Positions 13,697 to 21,842 of a DNA stretch of 38,668 nucleotides are shown here, one piece after another; position 1 is the first letter of the stretch, and each line of letters opens with the position of its first letter. The notes under the pieces were generated by a model. That model saw only the letters and a program-made list of their open reading frames with translations, made no database searches and was not told the DNA's origin. Made by a program: the position numbers and the translations under genes. Location of the stretch: NCBI GenBank assembly GCA_945892775.1, contig CAMDDP010000027.1, forward strand, positions 1 through 38,668. The letters are read 5' to 3'. The DNA is from Chitinophaga pinensis (GTDB lineage Bacteria; Bacteroidota; Bacteroidia; Chitinophagales; UBA10324).

Positions 13697-15586
13697 ATGG
13701 CTAAACTAAAACGACCAAAAGAAAAACCAATTGAGCTAAAACCACAGAATAAAAAAGAGTGGTACGAGCAACCTAATTTACTGGCAATAATATTGGCGGT
13801 CATTGCGGGTGTATTATATGTTGTTACGCTGCAGAATGAATGGGCGCTTGATGATGTTATTAGTATAACAAGAAATTCTTTTACTCAAAAAGGATTTGCA
13901 GGAATTTCAGATTTACTTTCAAAAGACAGTTTTGTTGGCTTTATAGGAAGCGCTAGCGACCTCCCTGGGGGGAGGTGGCGACCACTGGCCTTAATAAGTT
14001 TTGCAACCGAGATTGAAATTGTCGGCTGGAAAAAAACAGCGAATGCCAATAATTTTGGTCTTGCACACATTATGCATTTTAATAATGTAATTTTATATGC
14101 CGCTATTTCTTATTTACTTTTTCAGTTGTTATATAGGCATATAACCAAAAAGGTATGGCCATCAGTAATTATTTCACTATTATTTATAGTTCACCCTATA
14201 CACAGTGAGGTGGTGGCGAATATTAAGAGTAGAGATGAATTGCTTTCGTGGTTTTTTCTTTTACTCACTTTAATTTTTGCACTTGAATGGAAAAACAAAG
14301 AAAAAATAATTTTTTTGGCACTGAGCACCACCCTTTTTTTTCTCGCCCTACTTTCAAAAGAAAATGGTGTGACATTTATTGCCATACTTCCAATTACATT
14401 TTTTTGTTTTACTAAAATGAAATGGAAAAATAGTTTTATTGCTACAACACCATTTATTGCAATTGTATTTTTTTATATCACTCTCCGGTTTTCCATAATT
14501 GGATTTGTTCATAAGGAAATTGCCGAGGTGATGAATTCTCCCTATCTGTATGCAACACCCCTTGAAGCTTTTGCGACAAAAATATTTGTGCTCGGAAAAT
14601 ATATTCTAATGCTGTTTCTACCTCTGAATCTCAATTACGATTATTCATACAATCAAATTCCTTATACCTCTTTTAGTGATTGGCGGGTATTACTTTCTAT
14701 TGCCGTTCAACTGGTATTATTGGTTTATGCTTTCAAAGAAATAGGAAAGAAGAGCCTGATTGCCTATGGAATTCTGTTTTATTTCTTTAGTGTGTTTATT
14801 GTTTCCAATCTAGTTGTGGATACCGGGGGAGTTATGGGTGAACGATTTGTGTTTCAGGCCTCTTTTGGATTTCTGATTGCAATTGTTGCAGTTATATCTC
14901 TGCTTATTAAAAAAATAATTATTGATGAGAAAGTATTTAAACCAGTTATTGTCGGAGTTCTTATGGTCATAGTTATTCCTTGCTCCTATAAAACATATTC
15001 GAGGAATAAAGAATGGAAAAATGACAAAACACTTTTTATTAAAGATGTAATTATAAATCCGAATAGCGCTCGCACAAATAATGGTGCTGGCACTTCCTAT
15101 ATTTTTTTAGGTGATGAAGCAAAAGATTCAGCATTGAAAAAGGCCTGTTACGATAGTTCTGTTTATTTATTAAAAAAAGCATTGCGTATTCATCCAAAAT
15201 ATATTGACCCCTACCTGAATTTAGGCGTTGCCTACAATAGAAAAAAAATGGTTGATAGCGCCGAATATTATTGGAATAAAGCGCGTGCACTCCAACCCCA
15301 AAATCCACAGCTAGGAGAATTTGATAAGGTTCTTGTAGTAGATTTTCTTTCTAAGGCATCTGTAGATTATATAAAGGGCGATACCGCTCAGGCGATAAAT
15401 GATTACAGGAAAGCGGTGAAATACGGCTCTAAAGATTTTAAAACACTGTATAATCTTGCTGGAATTTATTTTACCGTTCGGCAATACGATAGCGCCAGAA
15501 TATATTTTAACAAAACACTTGTTTTAAAGCCCAACCATCCTGATGCGTTAAGGGCAATAAACTTTATGGATAGAATTAGAAAATAA
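13697..15586 (+). CDS. TMTC-like GT-C membrane protein with C-terminal TPR repeats
   Basis: A 629-aa protein. The N-terminal two-thirds has about ten transmembrane segments and the layout of GT-C glycosyltransferases: first helix at about residues 30-46, then an external loop with WALDDVISITRN (acidic DD pair, likely metal/base site), GGRWRPLALISFATEI, IVHPIHSEVVANIKSRDELLS and LSKENGVTF. These match the bacterial relatives of TMTC protein O-mannosyltransferases. The last 170 residues are TPRs (for example IDPYLNLGVAYNRKKMVDSAEYYWNKA). It probably transfers a sugar from a polyprenyl phosphate donor to a protein or glycan outside the inner membrane; donor and acceptor are unknown. Its stop is 2 bp from that of the convergent gene. 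Confidence 0.8.
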   Translation: MAKLKRPKEKPIELKPQNKKEWYEQPNLLAIILAVIAGVLYVVTLQNEWALDDVISITRNSFTQKGFAGISDLLSKDSFVGFIGSASDLPGGRWRPLALISFATEIEIVGWKKTANANNFGLAHIMHFNNVILYAAISYLLFQLLYRHITKKVWPSVIISLLFIVHPIHSEVVANIKSRDELLSWFFLLLTLIFALEWKNKEKIIFLALSTTLFFLALLSKENGVTFIAILPITFFCFTKMKWKNSFIATTPFIAIVFFYITLRFSIIGFVHKEIAEVMNSPYLYATPLEAFATKIFVLGKYILMLFLPLNLNYDYSYNQIPYTSFSDWRVLLSIAVQLVLLVYAFKEIGKKSLIAYGILFYFFSVFIVSNLVVDTGGVMGERFVFQASFGFLIAIVAVISLLIKKIIIDEKVFKPVIVGVLMVIVIPCSYKTYSRNKEWKNDKTLFIKDVIINPNSARTNNGAGTSYIFLGDEAKDSALKKACYDSSVYLLKKALRIHPKYIDPYLNLGVAYNRKKMVDSAEYYWNKARALQPQNPQLGEFDKVLVVDFLSKASVDYIKGDTAQAINDYRKAVKYGSKDFKTLYNLAGIYFTVRQYDSARIYFNKTLVLKPNHPDALRAINFMDRIRK

Positions 15587-15588
15587 TT

Positions 15589-16092
15589 TTATGGCAAGTA
15601 ATGAAATGAGTTAAAGAATTTTTCTTTTTGCATTTCAGGCACGCCACCAACAATTGGATTACAGGTGAGCTCAAAAAATTTATTGTCTTTATAAAATATG
15701 CGTCGCAATGATTTCAATCCATACATTTCATATTTGTATTCCATACATAAACCACCGTTAAATTGTATTTCTTTTAAATCAATAATTTTTGTAGAAAATA
15801 TGTTTTCAATATCACTCATATTTAATTTCGCTTTTTCACGAAAAGACTGTTCGGTGTAGTTTTCTGTATTAAAATTTATCATTACATAAAAAGTTGTCAG
15901 GGGCTCGTCGAGTGTGGATGATATATACCAAATATTACCCTTTTTTTCTGCCTTTGCTTTTTCAGGAAAAAGAATTTCAAATTTTGCTTTTTTCTTTTCC
16001 GAATAAGTTACCCAATCACCTTCACCATAGTTGAAGGCTAAGAAAGAAAGAAGCACAAAAGAAATTGTGGAAAATAGTATTGCAGTTTTCAT
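15589..16092 (-). CDS. Secreted small protein, unknown function
   Basis: The product is 167 aa from the ATG at 16092, which opens a clean signal peptide (MKTAILFSTISFVLLSFLAF). An earlier in-frame start at 16200 would overlap the DUF3089 gene and bury the signal peptide. The mature part begins GEGDWVTYSEKKKAKFEILFPEKA and ends KEKFFNSFHYLP; this F-x-I-x-F-P opening and F-x-x-S-F-x-x ending resembles small periplasmic PsbP/DcrB-like folds, which is an inference from pattern only. Two cysteines (in NGGLCMEY and FELTCNP) could form a disulfide. It lies downstream of the DUF3089 lipoprotein gene in the same direction, probably in one transcript. Confidence 0.65.
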   Translation of the reverse strand: MKTAILFSTISFVLLSFLAFNYGEGDWVTYSEKKKAKFEILFPEKAKAEKKGNIWYISSTLDEPLTTFYVMINFNTENYTEQSFREKAKLNMSDIENIFSTKIIDLKEIQFNGGLCMEYKYEMYGLKSLRRIFYKDNKFFELTCNPIVGGVPEMQKEKFFNSFHYLP

Positions 16093-16169
16093 CTGATAAT
16101 TTTTTGTGAATCTAACATTACTACGTTTTGATGTTTGTAAAAGTTGTTCGGAAGTAATTAACAGGGAAA

Positions 16170-17204
16170 TTATTTTTTTCCTTTTAGATAGGCGGTGCAC
16201 CTGTCTTCTACATTTTTACGAATATTCATATAAAACAAGCCATAATCAATTACGTGATAAATTTTCCAATTTAAAATATTGGCACCAAGAAAATCTGGTT
16301 GATTAATCCAGAGCATTCCACCCTGCACACGCGCATCACAAATAGAGGGAAATATTTTATTAAATTTTTTTAATAGTCCACCACTATTTAATGAATAATC
16401 ACAATAAATTGAGTCTGTTTTCCAACTTAAAGGGTTTGTGCAAACCGCATTGTTCATGCCATATTTATAGTAGGTTGGATAATAATTATAAGCGAAGGTG
16501 TTCCAAGAAATCCAGCAGGTAGTTTCGGTAGCCCCCTGACATGGAGCAATACAACAGAAAGAATCTTTTGCAATAGGCATTCCAACCAAGTAGGCGCATA
16601 CCAATTGTTTTTGGAGCGGCTTATTATCAAAACAATCTTGCAATAATCGAAGTGCATGAATAGTGCCTTGTGAGTGGGAGGCAATAATAATTGGCCGACC
16701 ATTATTATAATGAGCTAAATAATATTCAAAAGATTTTTTTACATCGGAATAGGCGGTGTCGAGTGAATTGCGCTTGTCATTCAAATTGCTTGTGTAGAAT
16801 GCGCTGATATGTGCTTGTCGATATCTTGGGGCATATATTCTACACGCCACGTTAAAAACACTTGCCTGATATTTAATTGCTGATCCATCTGTTTTCCTGT
16901 TCATCGCCCCGTCGTTTACATCTGCGTTCCACTTATATTTTCCCTTCGGTTCATCAGTAAAAATTGTGGGATGAACAAAAAATACATCCACACTTGCTGA
17001 ATCCTGTCCGTATTTTAAACTGTTATTAGGCATTTCATCTGCTACATCAATGGTGCTTGGTAATGCCGCCCACGAAATACTTTTATTGTAATCAGGAATA
17101 GGGGGTACAGGGCTTTCGCTAAATGGAATTTGAACGCTGTAGCGTTTATAGACATTACAGGAAGTAAAAACAGAAAGAAGAAAAAAAATAAAAAGTGACC
17201 GCAC
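16170..17204 (-). CDS. DUF3089 alpha/beta-hydrolase lipoprotein
   Basis: A 344-aa protein starting at GTG. The N-terminus has a lipoprotein signal with a lipobox-like VFTSC (Cys16). The DUF3089 features follow: DVFFVHPTIF, KYQASVFNVACRIYAPRYRQAH, the nucleophile elbow ASHSQGT (G/A-x-S-x-G type, Ser as nucleophile), LVCAYLVGMPI and the C-terminal CDARVQGGMLWINQPDF. The family is predicted to be an alpha/beta hydrolase, of unknown substrate, that would here be tethered to a membrane. It ends 78 bp before the start of the small secreted protein gene. Confidence 0.82.
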   Translation of the reverse strand: MRSLFIFFLLSVFTSCNVYKRYSVQIPFSESPVPPIPDYNKSISWAALPSTIDVADEMPNNSLKYGQDSASVDVFFVHPTIFTDEPKGKYKWNADVNDGAMNRKTDGSAIKYQASVFNVACRIYAPRYRQAHISAFYTSNLNDKRNSLDTAYSDVKKSFEYYLAHYNNGRPIIIASHSQGTIHALRLLQDCFDNKPLQKQLVCAYLVGMPIAKDSFCCIAPCQGATETTCWISWNTFAYNYYPTYYKYGMNNAVCTNPLSWKTDSIYCDYSLNSGGLLKKFNKIFPSICDARVQGGMLWINQPDFLGANILNWKIYHVIDYGLFYMNIRKNVEDRCTAYLKGKK

Positions 17205-17243
17205 AGAGTATGTTTATCAAAACAGAACGCAAGAATACAATGT

Positions 17244-18509
17244 TTAGTTTAGTAGGGTATAAATACCCAAGTAGCAAATTACACCAGCGAGATACCCAAT
17301 TACAACTGGGAGCGTAATTTTTTTTAAGTACCAGCCAAAAGAAATATCTTCCATTCCCATAACAACCACCCCAGCGGCAGAGCCAATTATTAACAAACTA
17401 CCACCTGTGCCAGCGCAAAAAGCAATCATCTCCCACATTTTATGATCAACATGAAACAATTCTAATGGATACATACCTATTGTAGCAGCTACCAATGGGA
17501 CATTATCAATAACAGAAGATGAAACCCCAAGTAGGGCAACAACTATATCTTTATTTGGTATGGCTGTGTTGAGCCAAGCGGCGGCGTGTTCAAGTAATCC
17601 GGCCGTTTGTAATGCGGCAACCGTTAAGAGTATACCAACAAAAAACAGAATTGAACTCAAATCAATTTTGCTTAGCACACTTGTTACTTGCAAATCTTTT
17701 CGCTTGGTTTTAGAATGGAGTATTTCGGTTATTACCCACATGACTGACAGCCCCAATAAAATTCCCATGTATGGAGGCAGGTGGGTCATCTGTTTAAAAA
17801 CAGGAACAGAAACCAAACTCAATATTCCAAAAATAAAAACGAGCGCTGAATATGGTTGAGCGGCTTCGTCATTTTTTTCTGTCTCAACATTTTTTTCTCC
17901 ACTCATTTGAAAACTAAAATAAATTAGGGGCAATAAAAGCGAAACGAGACTCGGAATAAAAAGGGCTACCATTATATTGCCAGCTGAAATTCGTCCGCTA
18001 ATCCAAAGCATTGTTGTAGTTACATCACCAATTGGTGTCCACGCGCCACCCGCATTTGCAGCAACTATTACCATTGAGGCGAAAAGCATTCTATCTTTTT
18101 TATCTCCAATTATTTTGCGAAGAATAGAAACCATAACAATAGAAGTAGTAAGGTTATCAAGAATGGCCGAAAGAAAAAATGTGATGAAACAAATAATCCA
18201 AAGCAGCGAAACCTTATTTTTTGTCCGCACTAAATTACTTACCACTCTGAATCCTCGATGTGTATCAACCAATTCAACAATAGCCATTGCGCCCATTAGA
18301 AAAAATATAATTTCAGAAATACTTGAAAGATGATGCGACAATTCGGGAAGTATCCCATTAGTGGCTTCGCTTTGAAACATAATCAATACAACCCAACTAA
18401 TAACCGCTAACAATAAGGCGGTTGCGGTTTTATTAACCCTTAATGGGTGTTCTAAAGCAATGGCAGCATAGCCAGTAATAAATAAAATTACAAGAATAAT
18501 ATTGGACAT
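17244..18509 (-). CDS. nhaD: Na+/H+ antiporter, NhaD type
   Basis: A 421-aa inner-membrane antiporter of the ArsB/NhaD ion-transporter superfamily, which exports Na+ (or Li+) in exchange for H+. About twelve membrane segments are visible. The family's polar intramembrane motifs are ILDNLTTSIVMVSIL in the first half, ANAGGAWTPIGDVTTTMLWISG, and in the second half SSVIDNVPLVAATIGMYP and FCAGTGGSLLIIGSAAG; the two D-N pairs are the likely ion-coupling residues. It is divergent from the kup gene. Together with kup and the MscS channel it forms a local group of ion and osmotic homeostasis genes. Confidence 0.92.
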   Translation of the reverse strand: MSNIILVILFITGYAAIALEHPLRVNKTATALLLAVISWVVLIMFQSEATNGILPELSHHLSSISEIIFFLMGAMAIVELVDTHRGFRVVSNLVRTKNKVSLLWIICFITFFLSAILDNLTTSIVMVSILRKIIGDKKDRMLFASMVIVAANAGGAWTPIGDVTTTMLWISGRISAGNIMVALFIPSLVSLLLPLIYFSFQMSGEKNVETEKNDEAAQPYSALVFIFGILSLVSVPVFKQMTHLPPYMGILLGLSVMWVITEILHSKTKRKDLQVTSVLSKIDLSSILFFVGILLTVAALQTAGLLEHAAAWLNTAIPNKDIVVALLGVSSSVIDNVPLVAATIGMYPLELFHVDHKMWEMIAFCAGTGGSLLIIGSAAGVVVMGMEDISFGWYLKKITLPVVIGYLAGVICYLGIYTLLN

Positions 18510-18525
18510 GTTTTTTGAATTGGGT

Positions 18526-18533
18526 CAAAACTA
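18526..18533 (-). promoter_or_regulatory. -7 box of nhaD
   Basis: On the minus strand TAGTTTTG matches TAnnTTTG exactly and ends 17 nt before the ATG at 18509. Confidence 0.45.
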
Positions 18534-18580
18534 AATAAAACCCTTGTGTTGTATTGCTGAAAATTAAAGATGTCTACTTA

Positions 18581-18613
18581 TTTGAATGTTGAATAATTGC
18601 AACCATATATTTG
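18581..18613 (+). promoter_or_regulatory. Promoter of kup
   Basis: TTTG at 18581-18584, 21-bp spacer and TATATTTG at 18606-18613 followed by CACC: a full match to the -33/-7 Bacteroidota promoter. It places transcription start near 18617-18620, downstream of the TTG at 18597 that the longest ORF would use. Confidence 0.65.
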
Positions 18614-18635
18614 CACCGCTTATTCACAGCATTCT

Positions 18636-20573
18636 TTGGAAAAATCTCACGGGCCCAACAAGCTCACTCTTGCCGGATTATTAGTTACGCTCGGAATCAT
18701 CTATGGTGATATTGGAACTTCGCCACTTTATGTAATGCAGTCAATTATTGGCGACAGGCCAGTAAGTGAAATGTTGGTGTACGGCGGATTGAGCTGTGTG
18801 TTTTGGACTCTAACATTACAAACAACAATTAAGTATATTATAATTATTCTTCGAGCCGATAACAAGGGCGAAGGCGGTGTGTTTGCATTATACGCGCTTG
18901 TGCGTAAGCGCGCAAAATGGCTAGTGTTTCCCGCCATTATTGGGGGCGCGGCATTGTTGGCCGATGGAATGATTACTCCTGCAATTACAGTTACTTCAGC
19001 CGTTGAAGGTTTAAAACTATATGATCCGGGGATTGCTGTTGTACCTATTGTTATTTGCATTCTTTGCCTTCTCTTTGTTTTCCAGCGACTAGGAACCAAA
19101 GCTGTTGGAATCTCTTTCGGCCCAATCATGTTTTTATGGTTTACAATGCTTGGAGTAATTGGATTATCAAATCTTATTAATGATTGGGGAATATTAAATG
19201 CGATAAATCCAAGGTATGCAATTGAATTGTTGGTTTTGTATCCAAAAGGATTTTGGTTATTAGGAGCGGTTTTTCTCTGTACTACAGGTGCTGAAGCTTT
19301 ATATTCAGATCTTGGTCATTGTGGTAAATTAAACATAAGAGTCAGTTGGATTTTTGTAAAACTTTGTTTGTTGCTTAATTATTTTGGTCAAGGCGCATGG
19401 TTAATGGCGCATGAAGGAAAAATAATTGACACCCAAATATTTTTTGCGGTAATGCCAGATTGGTTTGTAATAATAGGAATTATAATCGCAACCATCGCCT
19501 CTGCAATTGCGAGTCAAGCTTTGATTACAGGAACCTTTACCCTTATTAATGAGGCAATGCGATTAAATCTTTGGCCAAAAGTTCGCGTTATACATCCAAC
19601 GGATTTAAGGGGTCAAATTTTTGTGCCGAGTATAAATGGGATACTTTTTTTCGGATGCATTGCAATGGTTTTATTTTTTCAAGAATCAAAAAATATGGAG
19701 GCGGCTTATGGGCTAACCATCAATTTTGGAATGTTGATGGACACTATTTTGTTTGGCACTTTTTTGTATGTGCGTCGTGGTTCTATTGGGCTTGTGGTTT
19801 TAATGGCCGCTGTCTTTCTAACGCTTGAATTTAGCTTTTTAGTTGCCAATCTTATCAAATTTGAGCACGGCGGGTATGTTACCATGGCACTTGGGGCCCT
19901 CTTTTTTTTAGTGATGTTTATTTGGTTTAAGGCTCGCAAAATCAAAAATAGATATCTTGAATTTGTTAATGTAAAAGATTTTCTTGTTCCATTAAAAGCT
20001 TTAAGTGATGATGTAACAATTCCTAAATATTGTTCTCATTTAATTTATTTAACAAGCGCAGATTATCCATCACAAATGGAATCTAAAATTTTCTATTCTA
20101 TTTTTAATAAGCAGCCAAAACGGTCGGATGTGTATTGGTTTGTGCATGTGGATGTGGTTGACGAACCATATACCCTTGAATATGTAGTTACACCACTTGT
20201 TCCTGGCGATGTGTTTCGCGTCGATTTTATGCTCGGCTTCCGTGTTCCACCCCGAATTAATTTGTATTTTAAGAAAGTAGTTGAAAACATGGCGGCTAAT
20301 CATGAAGTGGATACGGTGAGCCGTTATGAATCGCTTAATAAGCAAAATGTATCTGGGGACTTTCGTTTCGTGGTAATTGAAAAGTTTTTAAGTTTTGAAA
20401 ATGAACTTCCGTTTATTGAGAAGCTAATTATGGACGGTTATTTCTTGCTAAAAAAGGTTTCGCTTAAAGAAGGTCGAGAATTTGGATTGGATACCAGCTC
20501 CGTTTCCATTGAGAAATTCCCATTAATATTAATTCCACCAAAAGAGGTGAACCTGAAAAGGATTTATGAATAA
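18636..20573 (+). CDS. kup: KUP/HAK/KT-family K+ uptake transporter
   Basis: A proton-coupled K+ importer of the inner membrane, about 645 aa. The N-terminal core has GLLVTLGIIYGDIGTSPLYV, the invariant Kup start, then about twelve membrane segments with GEGGVFALYALV, TTGAEALYSDLGHCG and ASQALITGTFTLINEAMRL. A cytoplasmic C-terminal domain of some 190 residues follows (from about KNRYLEFVNVKD). No ATG is available near the N-terminus. I place the start at the TTG at 18636, because the earlier TTG at 18597 lies upstream of the probable transcription start; the result, MEKSHGPNKLTLAGLL, resembles other Kup N-termini. Its stop codon directly abuts that of the convergent MscS gene. Confidence 0.94.
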   Translation: MEKSHGPNKLTLAGLLVTLGIIYGDIGTSPLYVMQSIIGDRPVSEMLVYGGLSCVFWTLTLQTTIKYIIIILRADNKGEGGVFALYALVRKRAKWLVFPAIIGGAALLADGMITPAITVTSAVEGLKLYDPGIAVVPIVICILCLLFVFQRLGTKAVGISFGPIMFLWFTMLGVIGLSNLINDWGILNAINPRYAIELLVLYPKGFWLLGAVFLCTTGAEALYSDLGHCGKLNIRVSWIFVKLCLLLNYFGQGAWLMAHEGKIIDTQIFFAVMPDWFVIIGIIIATIASAIASQALITGTFTLINEAMRLNLWPKVRVIHPTDLRGQIFVPSINGILFFGCIAMVLFFQESKNMEAAYGLTINFGMLMDTILFGTFLYVRRGSIGLVVLMAAVFLTLEFSFLVANLIKFEHGGYVTMALGALFFLVMFIWFKARKIKNRYLEFVNVKDFLVPLKALSDDVTIPKYCSHLIYLTSADYPSQMESKIFYSIFNKQPKRSDVYWFVHVDVVDEPYTLEYVVTPLVPGDVFRVDFMLGFRVPPRINLYFKKVVENMAANHEVDTVSRYESLNKQNVSGDFRFVVIEKFLSFENELPFIEKLIMDGYFLLKKVSLKEGREFGLDTSSVSIEKFPLILIPPKEVNLKRIYE

Positions 20574-21665
20574 TTAAATCTTTTTTTCCTGCATAATTCT
20601 TATGGGATGCGCAATTTTGCTGCCATTGCTTTGAATGGTTTCCAAAATATAAAAATTTATTTCTTCCTTTATTTTCATAAACACTAAATATTCTGTTTGG
20701 GGAACATAATATTCAACCATTAAATTAATAGCACTTTCGCCGAAAGAATCAAATCGAACAAAATTGTCTTCGTTCATTTCTTCTCGCCCGTCAAAATATT
20801 TTTGAATGTCACCAATAATATTTCTCAATTGCAAAGTTGAAGTTTCATAGCTTAACCCAATAACCATATTAACACGCCTATAAGTTCGAAGCGTTAGATT
20901 GTCTACGCTTGAGTCTGTCATTTTTTTATTGGGAATAGTGACAAAAGTTTTGTCGGTCGTGCGCAATCGAGTGCTGCGAAAGCCAACCTTTTCTACCTTG
21001 CCAGTTACATCACCAACCTTAACAATATCACCAACAGTAAAAGGCCGATCTAAAAAAATGGTTAGCGAGCCAAATAAATTTGATAAGGTATCCTGTGCAG
21101 CAAGCGCCAAGGCAAGACCGCCAATTCCAAGACCAGTAAGAATGCCCGCAATGTTAAAATTAAGAATCCCGCCAAGAATAAATCCCGCACTGATAAGTGC
21201 AACAATAATTTTTAGTATGTCTTTAATAAATGGAATCAACTGGTCATCCATTTTTGATTCAGTGTGTAGAGCGCGATCTCTTAAAAGAATTGTAATAAAA
21301 TCTATTACTCGCAATAATACCCAAGTAAAAACAATAGCAATGATTGTAACAAGCAGTTTTGAAAGGCATGTTTTTAATGGGTAATTAAAAATGGTTGCCA
21401 CCCACGCTGAAGGAAAAATTAATATTTGAAAAGAAAGAGAGGCGGCAAACAAAATAATTAACCAGGATGCTGGTCGAAAGATGAGCGCATTAAATTGTTT
21501 AACCCTATTTTCCTTAGTGTACCGCCGAAAGAAATTATAAATGATAGCGCCTAATGCCCCCGATATATATCGTTTAAATAAAAACACTATTAAAAGAATG
21601 CCGAAGAACCACGCATATTGCTTAATTGAGTTGTCGAGTATTTTGTGAGATAAAAATTCGTTCAT
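20574..21665 (-). CDS. Small-conductance mechanosensitive channel (MscS family)
   Basis: A 363-aa membrane channel that releases solutes on hypo-osmotic shock. Four or so N-terminal membrane segments (residues 15-160) precede the pore helix GLGIGGLALALAAQDTLSNLFGSLTIFLD, where Gly and Ala alternate as in MscS TM3. The beta domain follows (FTVGDIVKVGDVTGKVEKVGFRSTRLRTTD, NKKM) and then the mixed alpha/beta vestibule domain. The extra N-terminal helices mark it as an MscS/YnaI-like member rather than the short E. coli MscS. It has its own promoter and no terminator between it and kup. Confidence 0.93.
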   Translation of the reverse strand: MNEFLSHKILDNSIKQYAWFFGILLIVFLFKRYISGALGAIIYNFFRRYTKENRVKQFNALIFRPASWLIILFAASLSFQILIFPSAWVATIFNYPLKTCLSKLLVTIIAIVFTWVLLRVIDFITILLRDRALHTESKMDDQLIPFIKDILKIIVALISAGFILGGILNFNIAGILTGLGIGGLALALAAQDTLSNLFGSLTIFLDRPFTVGDIVKVGDVTGKVEKVGFRSTRLRTTDKTFVTIPNKKMTDSSVDNLTLRTYRRVNMVIGLSYETSTLQLRNIIGDIQKYFDGREEMNEDNFVRFDSFGESAINLMVEYYVPQTEYLVFMKIKEEINFYILETIQSNGSKIAHPIRIMQEKKI

Positions 21666-21689
21666 TGAAATATGAATTGTTTATGACAT

Positions 21690-21697
21690 CAAAAATA
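21690..21697 (-). promoter_or_regulatory. -7 box of the MscS-family gene
   Basis: On the minus strand TATTTTTG matches TAnnTTTG exactly and ends 25 nt before the ATG at 21665. Confidence 0.45.
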
Positions 21698-21790
21698 GAA
21701 TTGAATACTTAAGAATTTTATAAAGCTAACTTAGATAGCGCATAAAAAACGATTTATAATTTATAGCGTCAATTCAAATGTAGGGTAAAT

Positions 21791-21824
21791 AAAAAAGGCC
21801 GTCTCAAAAATTGAGACAGCCTTT
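21791..21824 (-). terminator. Intrinsic terminator of the T9SS cargo gene
   Basis: An inverted repeat (arms 21794-21807 and 21811-21824, AAA loop, one C/A mismatch) carries GGCTGTCTCAA in the minus-strand direction. It is followed on the minus strand by a run of T (A-run at 21791-21796 on the plus strand). It lies 19 nt past the stop codon at 21843. Confidence 0.85.
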
Positions 21825-21842
21825 GTTAAAAACAATTTATTA

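Noticed and set aside
16093-16200. N-terminal extension of the small secreted protein into the DUF3089 gene
   Set aside because: The extension would overlap the upstream gene and hide a good signal peptide that begins at the ATG at 16092.
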